DNA from: Lytechinus pictus
Lineage: Eukaryota > Echinodermata > Echinoidea > Temnopleuroida > Toxopneustidae
Length of the DNA: 64,000 bases
Direction: 5' to 3'
Assembly (NCBI RefSeq): GCF_037042905.1
Contig: NC_087254.1
Span: forward strand, 21,353,103-21,417,102
The notes below the pieces were generated by a model. The model made no database searches. It was given only the letters and a program-made list of their open reading frames with translations, and was not told where the DNA came from. Of the stretch, positions 32,590 through 44,451 are shown piece after piece; positions within the stretch are counted from its first letter, which is position 1, and each line of letters starts with the position of its first letter. The translations under genes were made by a program, and so were the position numbers.

Positions 32590-32727
32590 TGATGTCAAAG
32601 ATTGCAGACAGACTCCAAAATCGAAATGTAAAGTGGTCTACTCTTAATCTACAGTCAGACGGACTACTTTCTGTTCACGATGGCACCGTTCGCTTATTAT
32701 GAGAAGACACAGCTTTTACCTTAATAA

Positions 32728-33014
32728 TGAATAATAAGTATGTCCATTTATATAGCGCAGTCATGCGCATATACTCAACTGCGCTTTGATACTTGGCATC
32801 AGTACCCTGGCAGTAGCTGAGCCGCCATATCAATACGCGCTAAAACGTTAAAGGAATGAATCCTACCGGGTACCAATTTACTTCACCTGGGTCGAGTGCA
32901 GCACAATGTGGATAAATTTCTTGCCGAAGAAAATTACGCCATGGCTGGGATTCGAACCCACGACCCACTGTATCAAAGTCCGGAAACTAATCCACTGGGC
33001 CACAACGCCCCTTG
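32728..33014 (-). repeat. tRNA-headed SINE on the minus strand
   Basis: Read on the minus strand it begins with a GCGTTGTGGCCCAGTGGATT A-box region and a GTGGGTTCGAATCCCA B box. A SINE body follows (TGCTGCACTCGACCCAGGTG, TACCCGGTAGGATTC) and it ends in TATAAATGGACATACTTATT. The same body phrases occur in the SINEs at 37111 and 55945. It starts about 140 bases after the gene A stop. Confidence 0.82.
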
Positions 33015-34910
33015 CTTAACATGAGTATGTTACAGATGTATACCATACGTTTATACAACTTTTCAATCCTCATGCAAATGCAGATGATTATAATAAAAGA
33101 AAATATGGTAACTTCGATACCGTTGATAATGATGATACCGCTGATAATGATAAAAACTATAATGATAATATAAATTATGATACAGAAAAAAATATGACCA
33201 TGATGATGGTAATAAAATGACTGAGAGAAGAAAAAATCCTGTGGTATTTTTATTAAAGAAACACATTGACTTTTCTAATCAGGAGAAGACAATTGAATAC
33301 ATTACAAAAATATACGATCATGACGATGGTCTTTGTATTCGTTGAATTGGGCGCCTTCGATAGATCCATAAATACTCCAATTTTTTTTAGAGAAAGAAAT
33401 CAGAATAGTGAATGATAAGATTGCGTAATCAGTTGAGTGATTCTGTCTAAAATCATACATTGATTAAGAATATGCAGCTTATTAGTATCAATAAGGTATG
33501 ATCGTTTATAATAGTGCGTATCAATAAAAACTTTACACTTTTAAAAGCTCCAGGCAATTGTAAAAAAAGTACAACGTGGATGTTATTTTTTACGATTTAT
33601 TTTTTTCTGATACATTCTTGGGATTCGATCTCTTCCATGAGATGACAGTATGATTATTGGCAAAATATTACGTTGAGTGAGCCTTGCCGACTTTTGTAAA
33701 GCTTGCAAGAGCAGTGAAATGTTTAATGTTGGGAAAAATCAATCAAGTGTCAATATTTCACATTTGTGTTACATGCCTATATGATCGAAATTAAAAAAAA
33801 AAAGAATAATGGTTGAAAAAAAATCTCAGTGACCACAGACCACTACGAGTTTGCAAGACTGAAATGTTAGATATTCACATTATTAAAAAAGCTTTAGACG
33901 GGCTTCAACAATAATATATTGTCCATATTTGTTTTCATGATTTCTAGAAGTTTTTGTCTGCGTTTCTATCGATTAATCACCACAGTTGGTAAACAAAAAT
34001 CCATACAAGATCAGCCATAAAATGTGACAGTGCTATGCAATTAGATTTAAAGTTGCAAATATATATTACTCGGTCTGCATCTTTTCCCGAAAATTTGCAC
34101 CTTTCTCATGTTTCTTGCTCAGTTGCAGCCTATTTCTTAGTCGTTAGTGTGAAGTGCTTCCTTTATGTCCGATTTGGTGATCCAGGACCCTTGATTCGAT
34201 TCCGGGTGAAGGATTTTAATATATCGCCCTTTATTCTTACCATCTTTTATGACAAATACGTGATATATTTTTTTATCGTAAACCTGTATTAGTGTGCATC
34301 TGTGTTTTCTTTTTTATGTATGAACCTTTTGTAAACACATATTGGCTGCCGTATGTGTATTGTTAAATAAATTATGGATATAATATTGCAAATTATTATA
34401 TATTTCTTTACGGAGAAAGATTTTTTTATCCAAGTATTCGCATTCATGTATTCCATTCACATTATATTTTGTCGGTTTCCCCCGATATATCAATGTAATT
34501 ATTTACCCAAAAGTGAGACAAACTATTTTCATAATCTTTGATGTCTTCCGGCCATAATGAATAGGGATTGACAGACCATCACCTGATTCGTCCTCTTGAC
34601 GAATTGAATTTCTGTAACTCAGTATAGTGTTGTAGTTATGGTATTTAGTTGTTTAGGTTGAAAAATTGTTATCTGCGAACAAATGTGTATATTAATTATG
34701 ATGTTGCATTTACTATATCATTCGTATGAATAAAACACAACATGTGGCCGAAAATGGATCCTTGTGGTACTCCACATTACTTTTTTTTACTATAATACGA
34801 GGTCAATGGGAGTGAAATTAAAAGAAGCCGAGACAGTTCCACATATCTTATTTCACATATATGATGATACTGGGCGCCTCCTATAGATCCATACAAATTA
34901 AGTATCCTTC
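33015..34910. other. Intergenic, no gene found
   Basis: AT-rich, with GATAATGATGATA-type simple sequence at 33080-33220 and AATAAA at 33211. Nothing coding was recognised. The 3' end of the gene A transcript could lie here. Confidence 0.45.
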
Positions 34911-35520
34911 TTAAAGGACAAGTCCACCCCAACAAAAACTTGATTTGAATAAAAAGAGAAAAATTCAACAAGCATAACACTGAAAATTTCATCAAAATTG
35001 GATGTAGAATAAGAAAGTTATGGCATTTTAAAGTTTCGCTTCATTTCACAAAACCGTTATATGCACATCTCGGTCTGTATGCAAATGAGTAACTGATGAC
35101 ATCACTCACTCACTATTTCTTTTGTATTTTATTATATGAAATATGAAATATTTTTATTTTCTCGTCATTGTCAAGTGAAATTAAGTTTCATTCCTCCCTG
35201 AACACGTGGAATTCCATTATTTTAACATTTTGTGCTTCAGGCAAGGAGGTCCTAATCGTCAAATTCGTAAAAATTTAAATATTGTATTATTCAAACAATA
35301 AAAACAAAAGAAATAGTGAGTGAGTGACATCAACGACTCTCTCATTTGGATGTAACTGGCTCGTTCATATAACTATTTTGTTAAAAATAAGCGAAACTTT
35401 GAAATGTCATAACTTTCTTATTTTACATCCGATTTTGATGAAATTTTCAGCATTGTGCTTGTCTGATTTTTCTCTATTGATTAATATCAACATTTTTTTG
35501 AGGTGGACTTGACCTTTAAA
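34911..35520. mobile_element. Foldback element (TTAA type), cleaner copy
   Basis: TTAAAGGACAAGTCCACC at the left and GGTGGACTTGACCTTTAA at the right. The whole 610 bp folds into one long stem with arms of about 290 bp. TTAA at each edge is consistent with a TTAA target. Same family as 11951-12562. Confidence 0.88.
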
Positions 35521-36188
35521 GAGAGAGAAAAATCAGTTCATTTGTCGTATAATGAGTACGAATGCATAATCGGTACGAACTGTTTGGCAACACTAAAATG
35601 GGTAGGTAGTTAATATTTTGACATGGGCCATCTTTTTTTCATTAATGGAAATTAATTTTGGCAAGTAAAAGTGGATAGAATAAAGATCGCTGTGCGAGAG
35701 AGAGAGATTAAAAATGTATAACAGCGGAGAGGATATCAAGTGAATAATTTAAAAAATGATATACTCTCAGTCATCACAAGATTATATGATGGATCTTAAA
35801 GAAGAAGAGCACGCTCCCACAATTCACAAAGAGTAATAATTTGAATAAAAGAGAAAACCCAAACAAGGTCAACGCTGGAAATTCCATTGAAATGGGATAC
35901 AAAAAAGACACGACATCTAGGTTTTTCGCTAGATTTCACAAGATAGTTATATATCTATATAATGATTTGATTTTGATTTGATTTATTGTTTTTCTTCTAC
36001 ATAACAATATAATATAACATAATGTAACAAATCTATTTTGACAATAAATCAGACATGTATCATTTAACATAAAATCAGCAGAAGTTGGATTGCCATTGTA
36101 AGCAAAATTAATATGCTTGGCAATTAAAGCATTATCATCAGCATTATTTTGTTACCTTACCCTGCTGAAGCCAATTTTAAGATATATA

Positions 36189-36229
<41 letters not shown>

Positions 36230-36690
36230 AGGTGATGATGATGGTGGTGATCGCGGTGGAAATAATGATGATGGTGGAAAAGGAAGAGAACACGATTATG
36301 ACCATAAAGTTTACCTTGCATATTCCGATAGTAACATGACCTTAACTTTAGCTTTAAATGAGTGTAGGGAACAAGAGGATTTAATTGAGTCTGGAAGAGG
36401 ATCCAAAGGTCAGGACCATGATGTACGTTATGCAAACGATGGAACCTATAACATCATCAACTCACTATTTCTTTTTTAATTATGAAATATTGAAATTTTC
36501 CCTCATTAGGCCTATATGAATCAAAGCTTGCATGGCATCTTTGTAAATGTGAAATTAACATTAACCCTATTTCGATTCGAATGAGAGATTCTATATTGCA
36601 AAATCTGAATATAACTGTCTCATGAAAAATAAGCGAAATTTGAAAGGCCATATATTTCATATTTTAAACCCGATTTTAATGAAATATTTA
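35521..36690. repeat. Degenerate foldback remnant with inserted sequence
   Basis: 35840-35950 (AAAAGAGAAAACCCAAACAA, CATTGAAATGGGATAC) and 36600-36690 (AAATAAGCGAAATTTGAAAG, CCCGATTTTAATGAAAT) look like left and right halves of the same foldback family. About 650 bases of other sequence lie between them, including a TA microsatellite at 36190-36226. Confidence 0.5.
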
Positions 36691-37110
36691 TTTTTTACAA
36701 GCGAACGATTTTCAAGATCTCGTGAATGTTCGGTTGTAAAATAAAAGGCTTTCTAATTAAAATTAGGATAGGAGGAACATTTTTATTGTAGATTTTTGTA
36801 AGGATTGTAAACATCTATATGTTCACAAAAATAGCGTTCTACTAGCTTCATAAATTGTGGTAAACGCAAAAAAACATACACAAAAAACAAAATTCGGGAA
36901 AATATCATACGCTCATTTGCATAATTAATTAATTAAAAAATAAACATTTAATTATTTGAAAATTCTACTATACAGTTTTGTAGTTTACATCTGGCTCTAC
37001 GCTCGATCAAATTTTCGCGATGATCGCGCGATCAACGGCCGAGATCTAACCCCCCCCCCGTATATGTTGGTCTGAAACAGCCCAGTTAAGATAGGGTTAA
37101 ACTGCCGAAG

Positions 37111-37442
37111 AGCCGTGGTGTAGTGGTTCTGACTCTCGCCTTGTAAACAGAGGGTCGTGTGTTCGAATCCCACCACGGTCTAGCGTCCTTTGGCAAGGCG
37201 TTAATCCACACTTTGCCACTCTCGACCCAGGTGCTAAATGGGTACCCGGTAGGATGCGAAAGATATTGTATGTGCCATAATGAGGCTGCGATGAATGCAA
37301 GGAATGCTCCCCAGGGAGTGGAAATTGTGCACTTTTCGTGCGGGATTGAAATTAATCCAATGACCGGGGTAATAATATGCTGTAACGCGCTTTGTGCCAT
37401 TCTGGGAAAAACGCTTTATAAAAATTGGCTATTATTATTATA
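37111..37442 (+). repeat. tRNA-headed SINE
   Basis: A box AGCCGTGGTGTAGTGGTTCT and B box GTGTTCGAATCCCACC lie in a tRNA-like head of about 75 bases. The body contains GCGTCCTTTGGCAAGGCGTT, ACCCGGTAGGATGCGAAAG and GGAATGCTCCCCAGGGAGTG, and the tail is (ATT)n. The copy at 55945 matches throughout. Confidence 0.88.
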
Positions 37443-37835
37443 TGATTCGTCTATTCCCAACCCGTCCACTCATCATATTGTCTACCTTTATTTAGTTTAA
37501 TGTCATTCCGTCTATCAACATTTCGTCTAACAGCCATTGCATGTGTCCAATAATCACTTCGTTTAATCACCAGTTCGTCTATGACCATTTCGTATCGTAT
37601 AACCAGTTGGTCCACTAGTAATACCCACTTTCTTTTAATTAATTAAGTACAATGATCAAACGGTATATGGACTACATGGCTATTGGACCAACTGGTCGTG
37701 AGACGAAATGGTGAGTGAACGAAATGGCAATTAGACCATATGGATAATGGACAAACTGATGGTAGACCAAATTATACTAGACGAGTTGGCAATTGGACAA
37801 ATTTGCATAAGACCAATCGGAAATAAAGCGCTAGA
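37443..37835. repeat. Mirror array of about 17-bp motifs
   Basis: The left half repeats TCGTCTAT...CCATTTCGT-type phrases. The right half carries their complements (ACGAAATGG, AGACGAAATGGTGAG, ATTGGACAAA). The centre is near 37650, where CCAGTTGGTCC and GGACCAACTGG are exact complements. Confidence 0.75.
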
Positions 37836-38776
37836 ACACTCTAAGCACGGATTTGTGCAGATATTCCAAATATGTGTATAATATCATATAGTAAATTTCA
37901 TACCCTGTTAGATTGAGGACATCGTGATTTAGGAGACTTTTTCTAATTGTTGGCGTTTTTTACACTATTCGCTTTCAGCCCCTACTTGCAAAAAAAAACC
38001 TTTCCGCGTTTTTTCTTTCTCTCTCGCGGATGCTGCCCACTGCCCAGTGCAGATGTCACAGATTAAAAAAGAAAAATGAGTACTTTATTAGCTATTATGA
38101 TTTTGGGTGTTAATTTTTTTATAATAGTTTGGTGACCCTTTGACACTTTATTCACGTTCCTCGCCTACCCGCGAATATATACAGCCCCTTTTCAACAACT
38201 TTTTTTTTCTCGCGGATGCTGTACTTTAATGGCGGTGACCCCTTCCCCCCCCCCCCCCCCGCTGAAGCGGCCAGTCTCTAACTCCTTTTGCATTGAAACC
38301 GTGAAATCTAGGTCACCACTTGTAATTATTATTTTTTTGACGGGTGACAACATTAATGGTGAATACTTATACTCTAAGTAGGATGAGGTTTCGCTATTCA
38401 AATTGTGGAGATCAAATGTGAGTATGCTTCTTCTAATACATCAAGGTTCTGTTAAGAATGTCAACTGAAATTAGTTGTAGTGTTATCTGCAATGTATTGG
38501 TAATGTGCATCCATGCTACTTTTTGTGTGGGGGGGGGGGGGTGCGAGACTATTATTATAGACTCAGTGGGGGTAAAGCTATATTTTAAGGGATAAGGTAA
38601 ATTTATTCAACTGAGCATTTAGTTATATCTCGCAATGTTTTAGATTATGGGATTTTTTTTATATCGATAATTTTATATGATTAAGCTTAGACTTTGTTCT
38701 TTTGATTCGCACGTAGTCTATCTGTATCAACTATGATTTGCAAATATTTTTGTTGACGAATTTTATGACAATTACC

Positions 38777-39820
38777 AAGACCGTAGCAATTGTGGCAGGA
38801 GAAAATGTAGTGTCACCCCTTACGACAAAGAAATCGTATATCAGAAACATGGGAAGCTAAAAAATTGTTATAGTAAAAACTTTGCGATAACGTTTAAAGC
38901 CACTAAAACCATTCAATTTGATTTGTTGATAGTAGACCTGTTATAGTAATTGTCCATTTGTTCCAAAAGATGTAGAAGGGGGTTGAAGGCTCATTCCACA
39001 AAGTAAACATGCGCTCTCATATCGTGGTGCATAGCACTTACACATTGAATTGAATTTGAATTGATCATTTATTTATTCCATTCTCTTAAAAACATGTTTA
39101 CACAAATTATTACAAACAATGCATATGTATATACAAATATTAAAATCGAAACAATAATGCATAAAGAATGTTCATCATGTACAGAGACTGATAATGGAAA
39201 AGGAGAACCTTTGGAAAAGCCTGATATGGCTTTGCAAACTAAACGTTCTCACAAAAATATGTATAATTCAAATTAATATTTTAGAACATAGATTATACAT
39301 CAGAAAGTTAATGAAAAAAATACAATAAACGAGACCAAAAAAAAAATACAAGAGATAAAAAAAAAGACGAATACATTAATACAGTTCCTCGGACCCCGGG
39401 CACTTTTTCACTCTGCTCGATAGATCTTAATCCCCCAAGACCCCGTATTTGACACCCTGTCTTAGACCCCATTTCGAGGTTTTGTTAGGCAAAACCTGTC
39501 AAATATGATTCGAGTGCTCCCTGGCTAAATCAAAAGAAAAGACGGGGGAAAGACAATGAAAAAAAAAACCGAGTAACAATACACCAGTTATTGAAATTCT
39601 TATCAAAGTACCATGACACCGCACCTGCATCATTATAATGTTAATCCTTGTATAATACTCTTTCATTTTGTTTCTTCGGTTTATCAAGTTCATTTGTCTT
39701 TGAGCTATATGCATATGTGGAAATAAGATGAATTATTAAGAAGTTGAATCTGAATATTCTGGATTTTGATATTCAAGGTTAAGTACTCTGAAGGAAAGCT
39801 GACAATGTGGTAAAATTGTG
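38777..39820. repeat. Duplicated flank, copy 2
   Basis: Matches 144-925 with an extra 330 bases inserted near 39045-39375. Downstream 39870-40040 continues the match to 2330-2480, but without the Penelope-like fragment found in copy 1. Confidence 0.75.
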
Positions 39821-40084
39821 GTACACACCTATCTATTCAGTTACTAACTGAAAGACACGAATAGAGAAATGAAAATGGAGTATTTTTTCTTCTTAAAATC
39901 ATCCTCATGCTGTTCACAATTAATTCCTACATACCTCCCAGACAAGAGCAGCGAAATCAAGCTCTTCCATACACGTTCCTCCGTGAAGACAAGGGTATGG
40001 GTAACACGCTGCGAAAGAAACCCATACAAAATTTATCTCGTATTTTTTTTTCATAGAATTAATTATCGACATCTAACTTATGGA

Positions 40085-40470
40085 GTGTTGTGGCGCGGTG
40101 GATAAGTCTCCGGACTTTGAAACAGAGGGTCGTACTGGGTTCGAATCCCAGCCATAGCGTAATTTCCATCAGCAAGAAATTATCAACAATTAAAGTGCTG
40201 CGCTCAACCCAAGTTAGGTTATTGAGTACCGGCAGGAAGTAATTCCTCAAAAAGCTGAGAGCAGCCGGAATCGGTTACCAAGATTAGCCGGGGTAATATA
40301 GTTCTGGAGCACATTTATCACCTAACAAGATGGATATGCGCGCAATACAAACACCCATTATTATTATTATTATTGTTATTGTTCATATTATTATCATTCT
40401 TATTATTACTATTATTATTATCATCATCATTATTATTATCATCATTATTATTCCTCTTTCTTACTTGGTT
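40085..40470 (+). repeat. tRNA-headed SINE with (ATT)n tail
   Basis: Head GTTGTGGCGCGGTGGATAAG and B box GGGTTCGAATCCCAGCC, body GCTGCGCTCAACCCAAG and ATTGAGTACCGGCAGGAAG, tail a run of ATT from about 40355. It is related to but distinct from the SINE at 37111. Confidence 0.82.
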
Positions 40471-41283
40471 AAGACTCTAAATCAACACTTTACTTACTAG
40501 GCCCATGTTCTTTCTTTTTGAATTTTATGTGAATCGAATGGACAGATCAGTTATCTCCGTGTTATTGGATCTTCTTAGTACTAAGAATTTTAATAATGTC
40601 GTCGTTTTACTATTCATTGAATGTTTACACAATTGTGAATAAGGTATTTATTTATATTCATTTTATGTTTCTATGTATTTTGATCGTGTGCAATATCAAT
40701 ATTTATGTACCAATTTCAATACAGGAGCATTCTTTATTAAATGTTGTAATATTCAATTAAGATATTTTACTTAATATATTCCCAATTGCATATTTTGTTT
40801 AATCACTGAATTAGTACGATTTATAATTGATTACGTTTAATCATGAATGATATTAATTTTATCACAATTTGAGTAGAGATTGCATGACTTCAGTTTGATT
40901 TTATTTTTACCATATATTAACCCAGATAACCATGTGCAAAGAACCTTAAATTGACAACCAAATTATGATTTCATCCCTTTTTAGCTCCCCCAACTTTTTT
41001 TTGTTACCCCGTCCTTTCACCCCCCCCCCTCCTCACGTTCAAATTCATTCCTCGTCCCCTGTCACCGGCTTTAATTCAAATTCTCTAACATTTCATACAT
41101 TTACCTATTTTATGAAAGTAATTTTATTGTAACAAAACCTGTACTACAAGTTCAGCAGCACCTTGGAGGGTGGTATTAGGGATAGACGAGACATATTTAC
41201 TCAGGAGAATAATTCAATAATGATAATAATAATGATGATAATAGTAATATAGGGTGTTTATATTGCGCGTATATCCACCTCGT
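40471..41283. other. Intergenic, repeat-derived
   Basis: 40920-41190 resembles 2540-2720 in places and is partly inverted relative to 41900-42115 (AACCATGTGCAAAG against CTTTGCACATGGTT). No coding signal. Confidence 0.45.
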
Positions 41284-41515
41284 CATGGTGGCCCAGTAGC
41301 AGAGCGTGCGCCTCATGAACGGGAGGTCGTGGGTTCGATCCTCGGCCGAGTCATACCAAAGACTAATAAAAAGGGGACCTTCTGCCTTCTTGCTAGGCGC
41401 TCATTTAGACTGGAGAAGGGTAATAATAAAATATATCATGCAGGGCCCGCTGGTAGAGCAGTTTCTAACTGAAGTGGCTACCCTGGGTAAATAAAACATT
41501 ATTATTATTATTATA
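41284..41515 (+). repeat. tRNA-headed SINE
   Basis: Head TGGTGGCCCAGTAGCAGAGC with B box GTGGGTTCGATCCTC, then a short body with GGGCCCGCTGGTAGAGCAG and an (ATT)n tail. The head differs from the other SINEs, so it is a separate subfamily. Confidence 0.75.
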
Positions 41516-44450
41516 ACAAACATATGACTGAAATAGTGAAGTGAGCTCTTTTAACGCCTGAACGCAGTGACTTTGATTGGCTATTTATAAAACAGATAAT
41601 CATGCCGAGTCTTTGTACCATTGTACCAAATTGACATATTTAAAGAAAATAATTGATCAATAAGAATTATGATTTGAATCTGAAGATATATATATTTACT
41701 ATCTGGCACCAGTACAAATGTAGTAACTAGTACAAGTGTAGTAATTCTTCTTTATAATTACCAGGCTGTTTACAAGAAGTCCCTACATACATGATATATC
41801 CTTCTTGACAAGAGTAGCTAAAATCATGCCCTTTCATGCATGTTCCTCCATTAAGCAAGGGTCGGGGTAACACAAAATGCATCTTGTAATACATCCAAAT
41901 TCAAGGCACGATTTTTGTCCTGCATAACTATATATCTTTCCCCAATACCATCCTTCATGAATTATTTGAGCGTGGTGAGGGGGTAGCAAAAAATCTTGGA
42001 GAGCTGAAAGGGATGAAATCATAATTTGGTTGTCAGAATAAGGTCCTTTGCACATGGTTATTTAAAAAAAAAAGTTGGAGGGGCTGAGGTTCCGCAGTAC
42101 CTTGTAGGGTGGTAGCATTTATTGTTTAGCATATAATCTCTTCATAATAACAAAAAGTGCTTAGAATGTACAGTTTTCGGGTCGTAATAAGAAAAGAATG
42201 CAGCTCGCGCTTATTATTCGATTGGTGAGAAATGAGTCACTACAAACAGTACTTAACATGTCTTTTACACGTCAGTATAATTTTAGCTCGCGCTTTGCGC
42301 TTTTATTTATTGTTTAGTTAGGTATTCATCTTGTTTGTTATTTAAAAAAACTGCTCAGAACGTCACACTTTCAGGTCAAAAATTATGAACTATCAAAAAG
42401 ATTGAACTTTTGTTTTTGTAATAAATCTAAGTTTTATTTCAGTTTTTAGTTATGAATACCCCCTGAAAAAAAAATCATTTATTAGCAGCCGACCATGGAT
42501 AGATTTTGATGAAAATATTTGACCCCCACCTAATGGCAAAAGCTGGATCCGCCCCTGTGATATTATAATATAAATTAGGTATGATATTAAAGTAGCTAAA
42601 AATCCGACGAGGTGTCAACATGTTGTGCCCCCCCTCTCAAGTTCGGAGTGACGCACATGAATCCATACATACGCACCCGAGCACATTCACCCTCAAATAC
42701 ACACGCGCATCTTCAAACATGTATTTTACAAATACAATGATCTTAGATTATGTATTCCATGAACAGTTAATAAAATTATTGAAATGTGAGCATTATTCGA
42801 AACAATGTCGACTTTTTCATTGGCAAACCATCGTATAGTGGCGTTTGTAGGGAAGAAATCATCTGGGGGTTTGAATTCTTAGGGGGAGGGGGGGGGGGTG
42901 GGGTATTGGGTATTGTCACAAGCAATTCTTTCTTATTTTAGCACTGAAGCCAAATTCTAAACTTTGTTTATTCAACATCAAAAATGTTAACAGGAAAAAT
43001 TGATTAATGGTGTAATTCTGAAAGTTGTGTTTAAATAAAGAAAATAATCTAAATTTAAAAGGTAATGATAAATTACTAATTTTGGCCTTGTGATGGCAGT
43101 GTTATCGATTGAGTTGTGATATAAAAACCTATGTATTTAATTACTTTAAATAGGAAGGGCTATAAAGTATTCAGCTCTTGCAGGCTCTTTTGTTGTAGGT
43201 TCCAGGTTCTATTAACAGGTGGAATAAACACTTAGCATTCCAAGACCCGCCCGAGGTCTATTGATTGTACAGTGCACCTAATTGCTGTGCACAGAGAGTA
43301 GGATCACTTTCATTTTGTTACTCTTTGAGACAGGTTGTTTTCTGAGAAGCAAGGAAGATATGACCCTCAGTTTTAATAAATTTTGGAGTTTTCATACCCA
43401 CAATGGTGGTGAGTCTATTTTATATTTTATCAGTATATTTCAGCTTTAAAAAGATAAATATTAGATTCTTCAATCTAAAAGGTTATTTTGGTCTGATTTT
43501 TTTATCCAGATTTTGTTGTAATAATTATATCAATCAAAAGCTTGTTTTCTGTAACTTTAGTATATAGGCATAATTGTACGTTGTGATGTTTTTAACTATT
43601 TCCGGCTTTAAATAATTATCACAATTATATTGCAGTGATGGAATGGTTGTATTTCAGTATTTTTCAGGAGTGAATTTTTGTCAATTTTTCTAGGATTGAT
43701 ATATTTATGCTGATGAATTAATTCTATCTAGATATTCAGTTGATGCTTATTAAATTATAAGAAAGACATGTATTGATCAAATGATTTATAAAAGTAATCA
43801 TTGAAATGTTACAAATTAGGATTTGCCATTTTAGATAATGGGAATTTATTTAATTTTCAAGGGTCCTTTGGTCAGGGAGCTGTTACCCATGGACAGCCAT
43901 TTTATTTTTATTTGTCCTCAACCTTTGTCAATCGTATAGAGGTTCAAGGCCCCTGGGAACGATTATTTTTACATGTAAATGTGATGTAAATAAGAAAATG
44001 CTCTAACAAAAAAGGAGGGGGTTACCTACAAGATATGAGTAATTTTGCTTATATTTCTCAATTTTCATGATTTTACCACACCTAACCGGGTTGCAGGGGG
44101 TGCTGCCTATGGGGAATAACACACACGCAGCACCCCAGGCAAATCTTGCGGTGCCTCAACATCCCCGCTTACCAGGGCCATATATAGGGGTTTAGCATAA
44201 ATGCAGAATTTGCTTGCTCCCAAACACTTACTTAAGCTATGGTCACAATCCACCGTGCGGTTTTTTTAATTAGTACGGTTTTTTTTTTGGGGGGGGGGTA
44301 GGGGGGAGGCCACGACCGTCACGTTTTCCTGAAAAAGGTGAGGAGAGTGGAGAGAGAAAGGAGGTAGTACCTTAATGCACGTCAGTCGCACGTTCGTGAG
44401 CGGTTGCGTGTATCGTACTTTGTGCACTTGGTAAGTGAGTTGTACTAGTC
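41516..44450. other. Intergenic, no gene found
   Basis: 41700-41900 repeats 2307-2480. 42110-42320 contains GCTCGCGCTTTGCGC phrases and 42545 ends a GATCCGCCCCTGTGATA phrase typical of hAT right ends, but no left partner was found. 42560-44200 shows no recognised feature. 44270-44320 has T and G runs. Confidence 0.45.
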
Positions 44451-44451
44451 C

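Noticed and set aside
36117..36479. 120-codon ORF with an Asp/Gly-rich middle
   Set aside because: It runs through a TA repeat and a GATGATGG simple repeat inside a degenerate foldback. No domain.
37111..37190. tRNA gene
   Set aside because: A and B boxes are present, but the sequence continues into a SINE body repeated elsewhere and does not form a clean cloverleaf with its own 3' end. The heads at 32940, 40085, 41284, 55945, 57117 and 62842 were rejected for similar reasons.
42480..42560. GATCCGCCCCTG phrase resembling a hAT right end
   Set aside because: No matching left terminus or duplication was found within several kb.
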